A DNA stretch of 64,000 nt from Bacteroidota bacterium (GTDB taxonomy: Bacteria; Bacteroidota; Ignavibacteria; Ignavibacteriales; Ignavibacteriaceae): NCBI GenBank assembly GCA_020161395.1, contig JAIUOE010000001.1, positions 248,001 to 312,000 of the forward strand, read 5' to 3'. The translations under genes were made by a program, and so were the position numbers. This document shows, in pieces, positions 1-7,738 of this stretch (positions are counted from its first letter, which is position 1; every line of letters begins with the position of its first letter). Below the pieces are notes generated by a model. The model had not been told where the DNA came from. It did no database searches and was given only the letters and a program-made list of their open reading frames with translations.

Positions 1-612
1 CTATTTTAAGTAATATTTATTCAATACTTTGCCATCTTCAAACTCATATACAAGCGGAACACCGGTTGGAATATTGAGTTCGAGCACTTCTTCACGGGTA
101 AGCCCGTCGAGATGCATCACGAGTGAACGAAGAGAATTACCATGAGCAACCACCCAGATATTCTGTCCCGCTTTCACCATTGGTTCTATTTTTTCGATAT
201 AGTAGGGAATGGTTCTTGCGGCAGTATCTTTCAGGCTTTCGCCGTTCGGAGGGTTAATGTCGTAGCTTCTTCTCCAGAGGTGCACCTGTTCGTCGCCAAA
301 CTTTTGTGCGGTTTCGGCTTTGTTCAAGCCCTGAAGGTCACCGTAGTGGCGTTCATTCAATGCCTGGTCTCTGTCAACAGGTATTTCATCGTAACCGGCA
401 CTTCCGGCTGCCAGCTCAGCAGTCCTGATTGCTCTTTTTAGAACGGAAGTAAATAGATGATCAAATTTTAGATTTTTAGCTTTCAAAAGTTCACCGGCTT
501 CGGTTGCTTCTTTTTCACCAAGTTCGGTGATATCAACATCAACCCAGCCTGTAAATCTGTTCTCAAGGTTCCATTGAGACTGCCCGTGCCTTAACAGAAC
601 TAAATAGTTCAT
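1..612 (-). CDS. gpmA: 2,3-bisphosphoglycerate-dependent phosphoglycerate mutase
   Basis: Interconverts 3- and 2-phosphoglycerate in cytoplasmic glycolysis and gluconeogenesis through a phosphohistidine intermediate. The 203-residue protein opens with the histidine phosphatase signature LLRHGQSQWN (catalytic H9) and continues with the dPGM-specific RFTGWVDVDITELGEKEA. It then has ALNERHYGDLQG, carrying the acid/base glutamate, and VAHGNSLR near residue 157 with the second active-site histidine. It is shorter than the roughly 250-residue enterobacterial enzyme, which is common for the compact dPGM form. The stop codon occupies bases 1-3, so the gene is complete. The ATG at 612 follows a GAGGAG Shine-Dalgarno sequence. 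Function is confident. Confidence 0.95.
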   Translation of the reverse strand: MNYLVLLRHGQSQWNLENRFTGWVDVDITELGEKEATEAGELLKAKNLKFDHLFTSVLKRAIRTAELAAGSAGYDEIPVDRDQALNERHYGDLQGLNKAETAQKFGDEQVHLWRRSYDINPPNGESLKDTAARTIPYYIEKIEPMVKAGQNIWVVAHGNSLRSLVMHLDGLTREEVLELNIPTGVPLVYEFEDGKVLNKYYLK

Positions 613-809
613 TAGTCTCCTCTTTCTGTGATTTGTGAAAAGATGAGTATCAATTTACAAAATCTTTGGGTAAATATTTGTAATCTTATTATTACAGAGA
701 AGAAATTTCAACATTTTCAATCAATTTTGTTATGAAATGGAACAATTTTTCGATATTTTGGTAAATCATTAAGAAACTTAATTTTTATAAAAACCACCAT
801 GGAAATCAG

Positions 810-1430
810 ATGCGATTCTCACTCATTCTAACAGTTACACTTCTTTCACTCCTCTGGCAAGGGTGCAGTTGCCCTGTTTGTGAAATTACCGACAACAGGT
901 ACCCCAAAACCTTCAAACTGACAGGCGTGCCGGAACCCTTGAAGCTGAAAGTGGACTCGTATATCGCCGGAAAAACAGGCGAAACTTTCTTCACAAATTA
1001 CATCAAACTGAACGAAACCGCATCATATTTCGACTCTGTGAAATACTTCTGGGTTTACGACATCATCATTCCGGAAAAGGAATTCGTTAAGGGTAAAATC
1101 GAACTGTTCACTGATGCAAAAGGTAACATCGACCCCCTTATGGAAGTGAGCGGCATCCCCGACTGCGAGGCGAACCCTGCAGGCTGTTCATTCGACATTA
1201 CCCCGCAAAAGGCATTCGTTTTAGCAACAAAAGAGGGACTGAAACCGGGTATAAATGAGTGGAAACTAAAGTTTATATGGAGCCACAAGTTCAACCGGTA
1301 TGTCTGGCAGATTATCTCCACCCTCGAAGAATCACAGGGTAGCCAGGGCTTCCGCGGTTCCGGACAGGAACTCCTCCTCGATGCATCTACAGGTACAAAA
1401 CTTGAGCTTTCAGAGTGGAAGGTACGGTGA
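810..1430 (+). CDS. Exported hypothetical protein, possible lipoprotein
   Basis: A 206-residue protein of unknown function. It begins with a hydrophobic leader (RFSLILTVTLLSLLWQG) followed by a Cys-rich CSCPVC. A lipoprotein signal is possible, but the lipobox is poor because W and Q precede GC. The body has pairs of cysteines (near residues 20-25 and 119-126) that could form disulfides, and a C-terminal stretch rich in W and aromatic residues. No catalytic motif is visible and no family was recognised. The gene stands alone, divergent from gpmA. A GGAAAT lies only a few bases before the ATG. Confidence 0.7.
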   Translation: MRFSLILTVTLLSLLWQGCSCPVCEITDNRYPKTFKLTGVPEPLKLKVDSYIAGKTGETFFTNYIKLNETASYFDSVKYFWVYDIIIPEKEFVKGKIELFTDAKGNIDPLMEVSGIPDCEANPAGCSFDITPQKAFVLATKEGLKPGINEWKLKFIWSHKFNRYVWQIISTLEESQGSQGFRGSGQELLLDASTGTKLELSEWKVR

Positions 1431-1487
1431 CTCAGCTATTAGCTATGATCTATGATCTATGAGCTGAAATGAATTAATGTGGGTGGA

Positions 1488-1529
1488 GGACGCAGATACA
1501 CGCAGATTTAACGAAGTTCCGCAGAGGGA
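1488..1529 (+). repeat. Dispersed repeat, copy A (ACGCAGATACACGCAG family)
   Basis: The stretch beginning GGACGCAGATACACGCAGA and ending CCGCAGAGGG recurs in inverted orientation at 4199-4250 and 4274-4360, and in the same orientation at 36767-36831. Shared order: GACGCAGATACACGCAGAT, a few A/T-rich bases, then CGCAGAGG. It is non-coding, with no terminal inverted repeats or transposase, so it looks like a passive intergenic repeat. Confidence 0.75.
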
Positions 1530-1540
1530 TGAGCCCTTTA

Positions 1541-1620
1541 GGGGATATATGTATGGCTAAAAAACCAATACCTGATACCTGCAAAAAAACCCGTCAGGGT
1601 GATATGTGGGTAGATAATCG
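1541..1620 (+). repeat. Two degenerate units of a ~56-57 bp repeat
   Basis: GGGGATATATGTATGGCTAA near 1541 and AGGGTGATATGTGGGTAGAT near 1596 are related sequences about 57 bases apart. They match the style of the five-unit array at 36850-37110 (GGAT...CATGTTCGTAG...). As at that site, they directly follow a copy of the ACGCAGATACACGCAG repeat. Confidence 0.45.
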
Positions 1621-1849
1621 TGTAATTAAAAGTTACCCGACATGTCTTCGAAAATTTAGTGACCCGGATGAAAGACTTGGGATAACTGGCTAACTCCCGG
1701 ATTTCCGGAGAATTTATTTGAACTGTAACTTATTATAAATAAAACAGTTGCCATCTTTTTTTCGAATAATATGGAACTTTTCTGGAGAATTTCTGGAGAA
1801 TTTTCCAGTATCGTTCTGCATCTACTCAGGTTTGGGGACCGGAAAAACT

Positions 1850-3598
1850 CTAAAAATCAGTAGTTTCACCTAACCGTTTCATCTCTTTGAGCCCAAGCTC
1901 TACAGCACGGTCCAATATTTTTTCGTTTTTCTCTAATTTTATGCCTGCAATATAAAATGTTGACTTCCCCTCCCCAACTCTGTCAAGTAACCCCGCTTCA
2001 ACCATTTTGTTAACCGCATATTTCACTTGTGCTCTTGATAATAAATTCTTGAGAAGGAACTCAAAGTCTTTCATCCGGCCTTTTTCAAATTCTTTAATAT
2101 GTTTTAACAAAATAATAGCAATCTGAATATCGCTAATGGGTTTCTGATTCGAATATTCATGTTCAGTTCCTGTAAAGATGTAATAATCTTTTGCCAGAAT
2201 GAATTTTTGCGAGTTCGTTTTTCCAACTCTTTCGAGTAACCCTTCTTTTTCCATTTTTTTCAGTATCAAAGAGTCGAGATTCCTGAGATTGTCTCCTCTT
2301 CTTATACAATTCAAGGTAATAATTTCCTGAACGCTTAGCTTTTCACCATTTTTTCTGTTTTGTTGGATCTGATGGATAAATAAGGCGAAAGCCTTGTCCT
2401 GAACAATGGAAGACAACCGTAGCTCTACTTGAAAGTCGTCAGATTTTGAATAATCAGGTTCCGGCTTGGCTTCTGATAGCGATTGATAATATATTTTATC
2501 GATACCTTGCCCGCTTCTTTCAACAATTCCTGTCTTCGCCATCACATCACTAAGTAAACGATTTCGTGGTGTGCTGTTGACAGTCAGTAAGTTTTGCAAA
2601 GTTACACCCGGGGGGAAACCACCTGCATTTACGACATGCAGTTCATTCGGGAACTGTTTGATCACAGTTTCACTATTCCTCATATAGTCCCGGTGTGCAA
2701 CAGCATTATTTATTGCCTCCCTTATCACTTCTTTATTAAAAAATGGTATGTCAAAAATAAACGGACCTTGTTGTATCGGGAACCTACCATTTCGCTGATT
2801 TATTGCATCCCATAATTTATCTATAGTCAAAAAATAAGATTCACTGAATATTTGACGGTTGTCAAAATTTATTTGTGTCAATGAATTTCTGTATTCGAGA
2901 TTTATTTTTGATTGTGGCAGATGTTTTGCAATTGCGGACTCCTTTCCGACAAGTATCAGGGCTGCAAAAGTAATATTATTCCCATATATTAAGTCCAAAT
3001 CTGAGAGTGCCTGTTCGTTTGATTGCGAAAGGAACTGAAGATTATCCTGTTTTTTAGAATACGCTTCTTTAAGTTTATGAATGGCATTCTCATCGAGATC
3101 GTTGAATGACAGTCCTGAACACACCTTTGCTGAGAAATCAGGTTCCTGCTCTTGTACTATCTTTAAATATTGCCGTTCATCCATTGGTATCAGTTCTTCA
3201 CCTACCCGCATTAATGGCACATCTTCGAATTTATAAACTTTTCCAACCGGTCGGGGTGGAATGGCAATCAGTAGAACTCTTTTGCCACTTTCATCGTACA
3301 ATTCCTGAATTTGTACACGAATTTTCAAATCTCTGTATATGTCCTGTTCTAATCTACCAACATTTTCAATACATTGTCGCGTCCCAACCACTTGGTGAGG
3401 ATACTTGTCATTTATTCCAAAGACTAGATACCCGCCCCCCTCATTCGCAAAAGCACTTACATATCCTAAGATACATCGCCTTCGCTCCTGTGGTGTTGGT
3501 TTCGAACCACCGTTATAACTGAAATTGCCTCCTTTTGCTTCCTTAAACTCAATCTTGTGTTCAGTTTCTTTAAGTTTTATTAATTCTTCTATCCTCAT
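1850..3598 (-). CDS. AlbA_2 (Schlafen-like) / RecG C-terminal-type transcriptional regulator
   Basis: A 582-residue protein of the COG2865 type. The N-terminal AlbA_2/divergent-AAA_4 domain (residues 1-150) shows KETEHKIEFKEAKGG and VSAFANEGGGYLVFGI. The centre (about 300-380) carries the RecG-C/HATPase_c_4-like region, with INNAVAHRDY and a GIVERSGQGIDKI motif. Winged-helix segments follow: IITLNCIRR and a second near AQVKYAVNKMVEAGLLDRVG. Such proteins are usually putative DNA-binding regulators and are frequent in accessory and defence regions; the substrate is unknown. The gene is monocistronic and lies between inverted copies of the dispersed repeat. Start ATG at 3598. Confidence 0.85.
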   Translation of the reverse strand: MRIEELIKLKETEHKIEFKEAKGGNFSYNGGSKPTPQERRRCILGYVSAFANEGGGYLVFGINDKYPHQVVGTRQCIENVGRLEQDIYRDLKIRVQIQELYDESGKRVLLIAIPPRPVGKVYKFEDVPLMRVGEELIPMDERQYLKIVQEQEPDFSAKVCSGLSFNDLDENAIHKLKEAYSKKQDNLQFLSQSNEQALSDLDLIYGNNITFAALILVGKESAIAKHLPQSKINLEYRNSLTQINFDNRQIFSESYFLTIDKLWDAINQRNGRFPIQQGPFIFDIPFFNKEVIREAINNAVAHRDYMRNSETVIKQFPNELHVVNAGGFPPGVTLQNLLTVNSTPRNRLLSDVMAKTGIVERSGQGIDKIYYQSLSEAKPEPDYSKSDDFQVELRLSSIVQDKAFALFIHQIQQNRKNGEKLSVQEIITLNCIRRGDNLRNLDSLILKKMEKEGLLERVGKTNSQKFILAKDYYIFTGTEHEYSNQKPISDIQIAIILLKHIKEFEKGRMKDFEFLLKNLLSRAQVKYAVNKMVEAGLLDRVGEGKSTFYIAGIKLEKNEKILDRAVELGLKEMKRLGETTDF

Positions 3599-3735
3599 TT
3601 CGATTCTCAGAATTACGATTTGATAATTGATTCAGATTTATATCTGAAATAAATAATTTAAAACAGCATTTTACTGACGAATTCTAGAAAACCCGCCGGG
3701 TATTCGATATTCCGAAACTCCGAAGTTCTCTCCCC

Positions 3736-4092
3736 TTACCACCCCTTGGGTTTCAAAACATTCCTTGGGGAATGTTTGAATTTTTCGATCATGTATTTTT
3801 CATTGTAGCCGGCAATGCCACAGCCGACTTTAGTGAGGAGGAATTCAAGGTCGGGATTGGTTTTTGCACATGCAAAAAAGTTTTCGACACTTTTGGTGAT
3901 TTCATCATCGGTTCTCATTCCGAAATTTTCATCGAGTGTCGGGAAGGCATAACATTGACCGGTGAATCCTTCGCCGACACCAAGTTCCGCACCGAATAGT
4001 TCAAGAGCCTGTCTTGCAGCACCGCCGTAATGTTTCCCGGCGAGGTTTGATCCAAAAACAAATATTTGATTTGGTTTTAATGATTCGATCAT
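3736..4092 (-). CDS. Macro-like small protein, A1S_2505 family
   Basis: About 118 residues. The opening IFVFGSNLAGKHYGGAARQA and closing LLTKVGCGIAGYNEKYMIEKF are the two conserved blocks of a phage- and plasmid-associated family called A1S_2505. The blocks resemble the nucleotide-binding loops of macro domains, so ADP-ribose or nucleotide binding is an inference only. A longer frame could start at a TTG at 4104. The ATG at 4092 is preferred because a GGAAAA Shine-Dalgarno-like sequence precedes it by 6 bases and overlaps that TTG region. The product is small, cytoplasmic and has no partner gene except the AlbA_2 regulator upstream. Confidence 0.75.
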   Translation of the reverse strand: MIESLKPNQIFVFGSNLAGKHYGGAARQALELFGAELGVGEGFTGQCYAFPTLDENFGMRTDDEITKSVENFFACAKTNPDLEFLLTKVGCGIAGYNEKYMIEKFKHSPRNVLKPKGW

Positions 4093-4198
4093 ATTGTTTT
4101 CCAATATTTAGATTCCAAAAACATTTCATTTTAATTGTTAAGCCGGCATTAATGAAAGGACAATCGAGACGATTGTCGCTCCTTTTCTGATTTCTGGA

Positions 4199-4250
4199 AA
4201 ATTCATCCGCGAAAATCTGTCTAATCCGCGTGTATCTGCGTCCTCTACCC
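4199..4250 (-). repeat. Dispersed repeat, copy B2
   Basis: Read on the minus strand, this contains GAGGACGCAGATACACGCGG, then ATTAGACAGATTTTCGCGG. It is the inverted counterpart of copy A at 1488-1529 and lies next to copy B1. Confidence 0.75.
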
Positions 4251-4273
4251 ATATGTCGCCACAAGGGCTTTCC

Positions 4274-4360
4274 CCCCTCTGCGAAAATCCGTCTTATCTG
4301 CGTGTATCTGCGTCCCTTAAAAATCCGTGGTAATCTGTTTCATCCGTTTCATCCGTGTTC
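4274..4360 (-). repeat. Dispersed repeat, copy B1, overlapping the end of the PAP2 gene
   Basis: The longest copy. On the minus strand it reads through reiterated ACGGATGAAACGGATGAAAC, ACCACGGATT, GGGACGCAGATACACGCAG and TTTTCGCAGAGGGG. Its 5' edge supplies the last codons (E-H-G) and the stop codon of the PAP2 gene at 4349. Confidence 0.75.
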
Positions 4361-4921
4361 CATTTCCTTCTCTCCCATCTTAAAAAACTTGTTCTCAATA
4401 TAGATCTGCAATTTTGCAAAGCCGTAACCGATTGCACTTCCGACGAGAGCTCCCGCGAGAGTATCCGACGGGTAATGGAGACCGAGATAAGGTCTGGAAA
4501 TTGCTATCAAAGCTGCAGTTATAAACAATACCCATTTAAGATTTGGATATAACAAAGAAAAAAACATCGCAACGGCAAAATTATTAACGGCATGACTGGA
4601 CGGAAACGACAATGTCCCTTCCGGACCGATTGGTGTGATCACATCTGGAAGAAAATTACAGGGTCTAACCCGGTCGAAAAGGTTTTTCAGGAAATTTGAG
4701 CTGATTTGATCACTCGTTGCAATCAGTAAAATTGCCATAACCGCAGCAATTCTTCCTCTTTTTCCCCCTTTTGTTACCAAAATTCCCAGCATAATAACAT
4801 AGGTGATGTACCAACTGTTTACATCGGTTATAAGCGAGAAGAATCTGTCCAGAGGTCTGGCACTCAATGTGTGGTTGAAAAAATAGAAAATCGCTTTATC
4901 GATCTCAAAAAGAAAATCCAT
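4349..4921 (-). CDS. PAP2-family membrane phosphatase
   Basis: A 190-residue integral membrane phosphatase of the phosphatidic acid phosphatase type 2 superfamily. All three signatures are present: KNLFDRVRP (KX6RP), SFPSSHA (PSGH-like) and SRPYLGLHYPSD (SRX5HX3D), with four or five hydrophobic helices. Likely substrates are undecaprenyl pyrophosphate, phosphatidylglycerophosphate or lipid A phosphates; the sequence does not decide. It lies 9 bases downstream of the outer-membrane barrel gene, probably in one operon. The ATG at 4921 has an AAGGGGAAACA leader. The C-terminus is finished by a dispersed repeat. Confidence 0.9.
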   Translation of the reverse strand: MDFLFEIDKAIFYFFNHTLSARPLDRFFSLITDVNSWYITYVIMLGILVTKGGKRGRIAAVMAILLIATSDQISSNFLKNLFDRVRPCNFLPDVITPIGPEGTLSFPSSHAVNNFAVAMFFSLLYPNLKWVLFITAALIAISRPYLGLHYPSDTLAGALVGSAIGYGFAKLQIYIENKFFKMGEKEMEHG

Positions 4922-4930
4922 TGTTTCCCC

Positions 4931-6949
4931 TTAGTTCAGAAATTCCCATGAGATGCCAAATCTGATGTTCCTTGGCAGCACAGGGTAATATGGTGAAAGA
5001 TAATATTTTGATCCGAGAAGATTTTCCCACGAAAAATAGAGTGTCGCAACCTTCTGAATTGTACCCGCAAGAGCGAAGTCAAGTTGTCCCGATGCCGGAA
5101 CATCATCCATAAATGGAGTGTAGAGTACCCGGTCGGTGAAGAAATTATAAAATGTTGCCACCGAAGAGGTTCTGTAAGAATACGAAAGAGTGGTTTTCAG
5201 GTCAAGAGCATCATTGAAGAGAGTGTCTCTGAAAACTATTCCCACTTTTGAATTGAGGAGAGGGATTATGTTTTTTTCAGAGTCTTTGAGCCGTTTATGG
5301 TTGTATCTGATATCAGCAAAACAGGAGAATGGTCCAATTTTGTAATCCGCTGAGGCTGCCGCTCCAAAAGCGAGATTCTCGGGTTCAATCGCAGGTACAA
5401 ACCCGATTGCGACCATCGGATCCATTGTTGGCATAAAAGTTCCGACCAAAGTTCTGTCAGAGTTTGCAGCCCAGCCGAGGAGTTTCAAGGAAAGAACCCC
5501 GTCGGCATAACCCAGCTCCCCTTCCACCCGGGTGATGGAAGTTTTGGCATTTATGTAACCGTAATCCTGATCAAAACTGTTGAGCCAGGAAACTCCGCCT
5601 CTGAATTTGAAATACTCCGCAAACTCAGCTTTCCCTTCACCACCAAAACCCGTGTAAACCTCCCCCTCATAAATAAAAAGCTTTCCGAAACCTGAGAGAG
5701 CAAATCCGCCCGCTTTACCCGTCAGAATACCCCCTGCAGAGAAGGAGTTTTTCCTTGCCGGACCTGAAGGAACGAAGGTACCACTTGAGCTGTCGAACCA
5801 GAAAGATTCCTGAGTTACGGCATCATAATTTGCATGAACATCGGCAGCGAAATATTTGGTATCGAAAGTCGTTCTGAACGATCCGCCTGTGGCTGAAAAC
5901 TTTCTGTCGATCATGAACCGGTTTGGATTTGTGAATAACGAATCCTCATTCTGACGGAATTCGTTTGTATTCGTCTGGTGATACAAAGCCCCTTCGAAAT
6001 ACCCTTTGCCGGCAAAATATCCAAATGCCTTAAGATTTATCCTGTGCGAAGCGTTTTTTTGATATCTGTTCAGAAAATTCACGGGAGCAGCTCTGTCGTC
6101 ATACAGAATGTCGTCAATGGTTCTTCCGGGAATTGAAGCTGCCAAAGTTTTTGCAGAATCGTAATTTACACCACCATTCAGACCAAGCGACTGCTGAACA
6201 TAATTGTATCCTGCCGAAAGATTAAAATACTTCGAGGCGATATACTTCAGGTTTATTTTCCCTTTCCAAAGAGAGAGATCACTATTTCTGAAGCCGTCAT
6301 CAACCTTTTGGTTTGTGATTTCCGTATAAAAGACCAGCCTGTTTTTAATCGTCTGATTGTACTGCACATCGATGTAACCTTCTCCAACGGGTCCCTCGAA
6401 ATATTTTATCCGCGAATATGGTGCCCCCGAAACAAAATCCCGTCCCGTGATTGATACGGTAATCTGGTTGGGTCTGTTTCCGTAAAGAAATCCCATGTAG
6501 GAGGGGTAAAGGGAGAGCTTTTCGATATAGCTTTCCTGGACATCATCAAAATAGAGAGTATTTGTGGTTCGATTGTTGATTTCGATACCGTCTTCGAGAA
6601 AACTGATTCTCCCGAGTCCCTCTCCATAATATGTAATCTCGGAGGGAAGCCCAAGGAATCCCATGCTTCTGTTGTAGGCAACAGGAAACTGAGAGAAAAG
6701 TGTGGCACCGTTTCTGTAATTCAGATATCTAAGGTATTCTGAGTCATACTCATACAGAGCCCCTTGAAGAGGAATTTGATAAACCGGCACAAGAGTATCC
6801 ACAACCACACTGTCACGGGGAGACCGGGGCAGGCGGGTTGTATCTCCCGGCACCGGCAGCCTGTTTTTTGATGTGTCGATCTTTGAAGGATCGAATGCCT
6901 GCGACAATATCATGGCTGAAAAGAGGACAAAAACGAACAGAAATCGCAT
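4931..6949 (-). CDS. Outer-membrane beta-barrel protein with degenerate TonB plug-like region
   Basis: A 672-residue exported protein with signal peptide MRFLFVFVLFSAMILSQAF and a proline-rich linker (residues 30-55). A region at about 90-170 resembles a TonB-receptor plug (GRISFLEDGIEINNRTTN, YIEKLSLYPSYMGFLYG). It is followed by many alternating aromatic beta-strands and a C-terminal terminal-strand signature ending NIRFGISWEFLN. There is no recognisable TonB box or carboxypeptidase-like domain. It is a putative porin or TonB-dependent-receptor relative of unknown substrate, apparently co-transcribed with the PAP2 phosphatase, which hints at envelope lipid work. Confidence 0.75.
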   Translation of the reverse strand: MRFLFVFVLFSAMILSQAFDPSKIDTSKNRLPVPGDTTRLPRSPRDSVVVDTLVPVYQIPLQGALYEYDSEYLRYLNYRNGATLFSQFPVAYNRSMGFLGLPSEITYYGEGLGRISFLEDGIEINNRTTNTLYFDDVQESYIEKLSLYPSYMGFLYGNRPNQITVSITGRDFVSGAPYSRIKYFEGPVGEGYIDVQYNQTIKNRLVFYTEITNQKVDDGFRNSDLSLWKGKINLKYIASKYFNLSAGYNYVQQSLGLNGGVNYDSAKTLAASIPGRTIDDILYDDRAAPVNFLNRYQKNASHRINLKAFGYFAGKGYFEGALYHQTNTNEFRQNEDSLFTNPNRFMIDRKFSATGGSFRTTFDTKYFAADVHANYDAVTQESFWFDSSSGTFVPSGPARKNSFSAGGILTGKAGGFALSGFGKLFIYEGEVYTGFGGEGKAEFAEYFKFRGGVSWLNSFDQDYGYINAKTSITRVEGELGYADGVLSLKLLGWAANSDRTLVGTFMPTMDPMVAIGFVPAIEPENLAFGAAASADYKIGPFSCFADIRYNHKRLKDSEKNIIPLLNSKVGIVFRDTLFNDALDLKTTLSYSYRTSSVATFYNFFTDRVLYTPFMDDVPASGQLDFALAGTIQKVATLYFSWENLLGSKYYLSPYYPVLPRNIRFGISWEFLN

Positions 6950-7027
6950 TAAAACTTTCTGACTGATGATATCAAATAAATAATCTTTAAATTTGCTTCT
7001 TGAAAAATATTAAAAGATGGATTAAAA

Positions 7028-7738
7028 TTGCCGGAAAATAAATCTCCCTTCCTTCCCGGAGGGGATTCACCCGTGAAATTCTTTCTGAAGGAATTCCCCG
7101 AAAGGGATTGTTCACTTCTGATTCTTGGGAATGGTTTCCCGCAACTCGTTCCTTTTTTCGTTGATGCAGGATTCTCCTCCGTAAAAGCTGCATCTGATGA
7201 CAACACCGAAGTTTTCGAGTATAAGGCAAACACCCCCAAAGAGAAGCAGATCCCCTCTCTCTGTGTCGATTATGCTTCCCTCGACTATAAGGACGAATCA
7301 TTCGATCATGTTTTTTGTCAGGCAACACTTACACTTTCGGGCAGAAACAAACTGATAAAGCAGATCCGAAGGGTTCTTAAACCGGGTGGCCACCTGACAA
7401 CCTCGGAAATCCTCTGCAATAAAAAACCTGCACCTACATTTCTGAATGACATCTGGGCTGAGTCAGGACAGGACCCCCTCTACACCGATGAGTTTGAGCC
7501 TTACTACACTTCCCGGGGTTTTATAATAAAATCCTCTGCCGACTTCACCAATGATCTTGATGAATTTTACATAAAATCGTATAAACTTCTCGAATCGAGT
7601 CTGAAGTCACTTCCCGCTGATAAAAGGGTACAGTTCCGGAAAGATTTTGTTCAGGAGAAACACGAGATTACCTCACTCGTAAAAGGAGGAGCCTTAAAAT
7701 ATATGAACCTTAAAACGATGATACTGCAAAAACCATGA
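7028..7738 (+). CDS. Class I SAM-dependent methyltransferase (Methyltransf_11-like)
   Basis: About 236 residues. A Rossmann-type methyltransferase core is visible: LLILGNGFPQLVPFF (motif I, weakly glycine-rich), VDYASLDYKDESFDHVFCQ (motif II region) and VLKPGGHL (motif IV/V). The substrate is unknown. The longest frame begins with TTG at 7028. An in-frame GTG at 7073 has a much better Shine-Dalgarno (GGAGG at 7058-7062) and would keep the whole fold, so the start is uncertain. The stop overlaps the rlmD start by 4 bases (ATGA), indicating translational coupling with the rRNA methyltransferase. Confidence 0.8.
   Translation: MPENKSPFLPGGDSPVKFFLKEFPERDCSLLILGNGFPQLVPFFVDAGFSSVKAASDDNTEVFEYKANTPKEKQIPSLCVDYASLDYKDESFDHVFCQATLTLSGRNKLIKQIRRVLKPGGHLTTSEILCNKKPAPTFLNDIWAESGQDPLYTDEFEPYYTSRGFIIKSSADFTNDLDEFYIKSYKLLESSLKSLPADKRVQFRKDFVQEKHEITSLVKGGALKYMNLKTMILQKP

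Larger units (their letters stand above)
1431..1849. other. Intergenic region holding dispersed repeats
   Basis: A 419-base gap without a convincing gene. It holds a short reiterated CTATGATCTATGATCTATGA stretch (about 1443-1462), a plus-strand copy of the GACGCAGATACACGCAG repeat (1488-1529) and two degenerate units about 57 bases apart (1541-1620), each built on GGGATATATGT. The remainder is AT-rich, with a short tandem TTTCTGGAGAA near 1780-1805. Confidence 0.6.

Noticed and set aside
142-441. Plus-strand frame opposite phosphoglycerate mutase
   Set aside because: It lies entirely antisense to a confidently identified gene and shows no protein family features.
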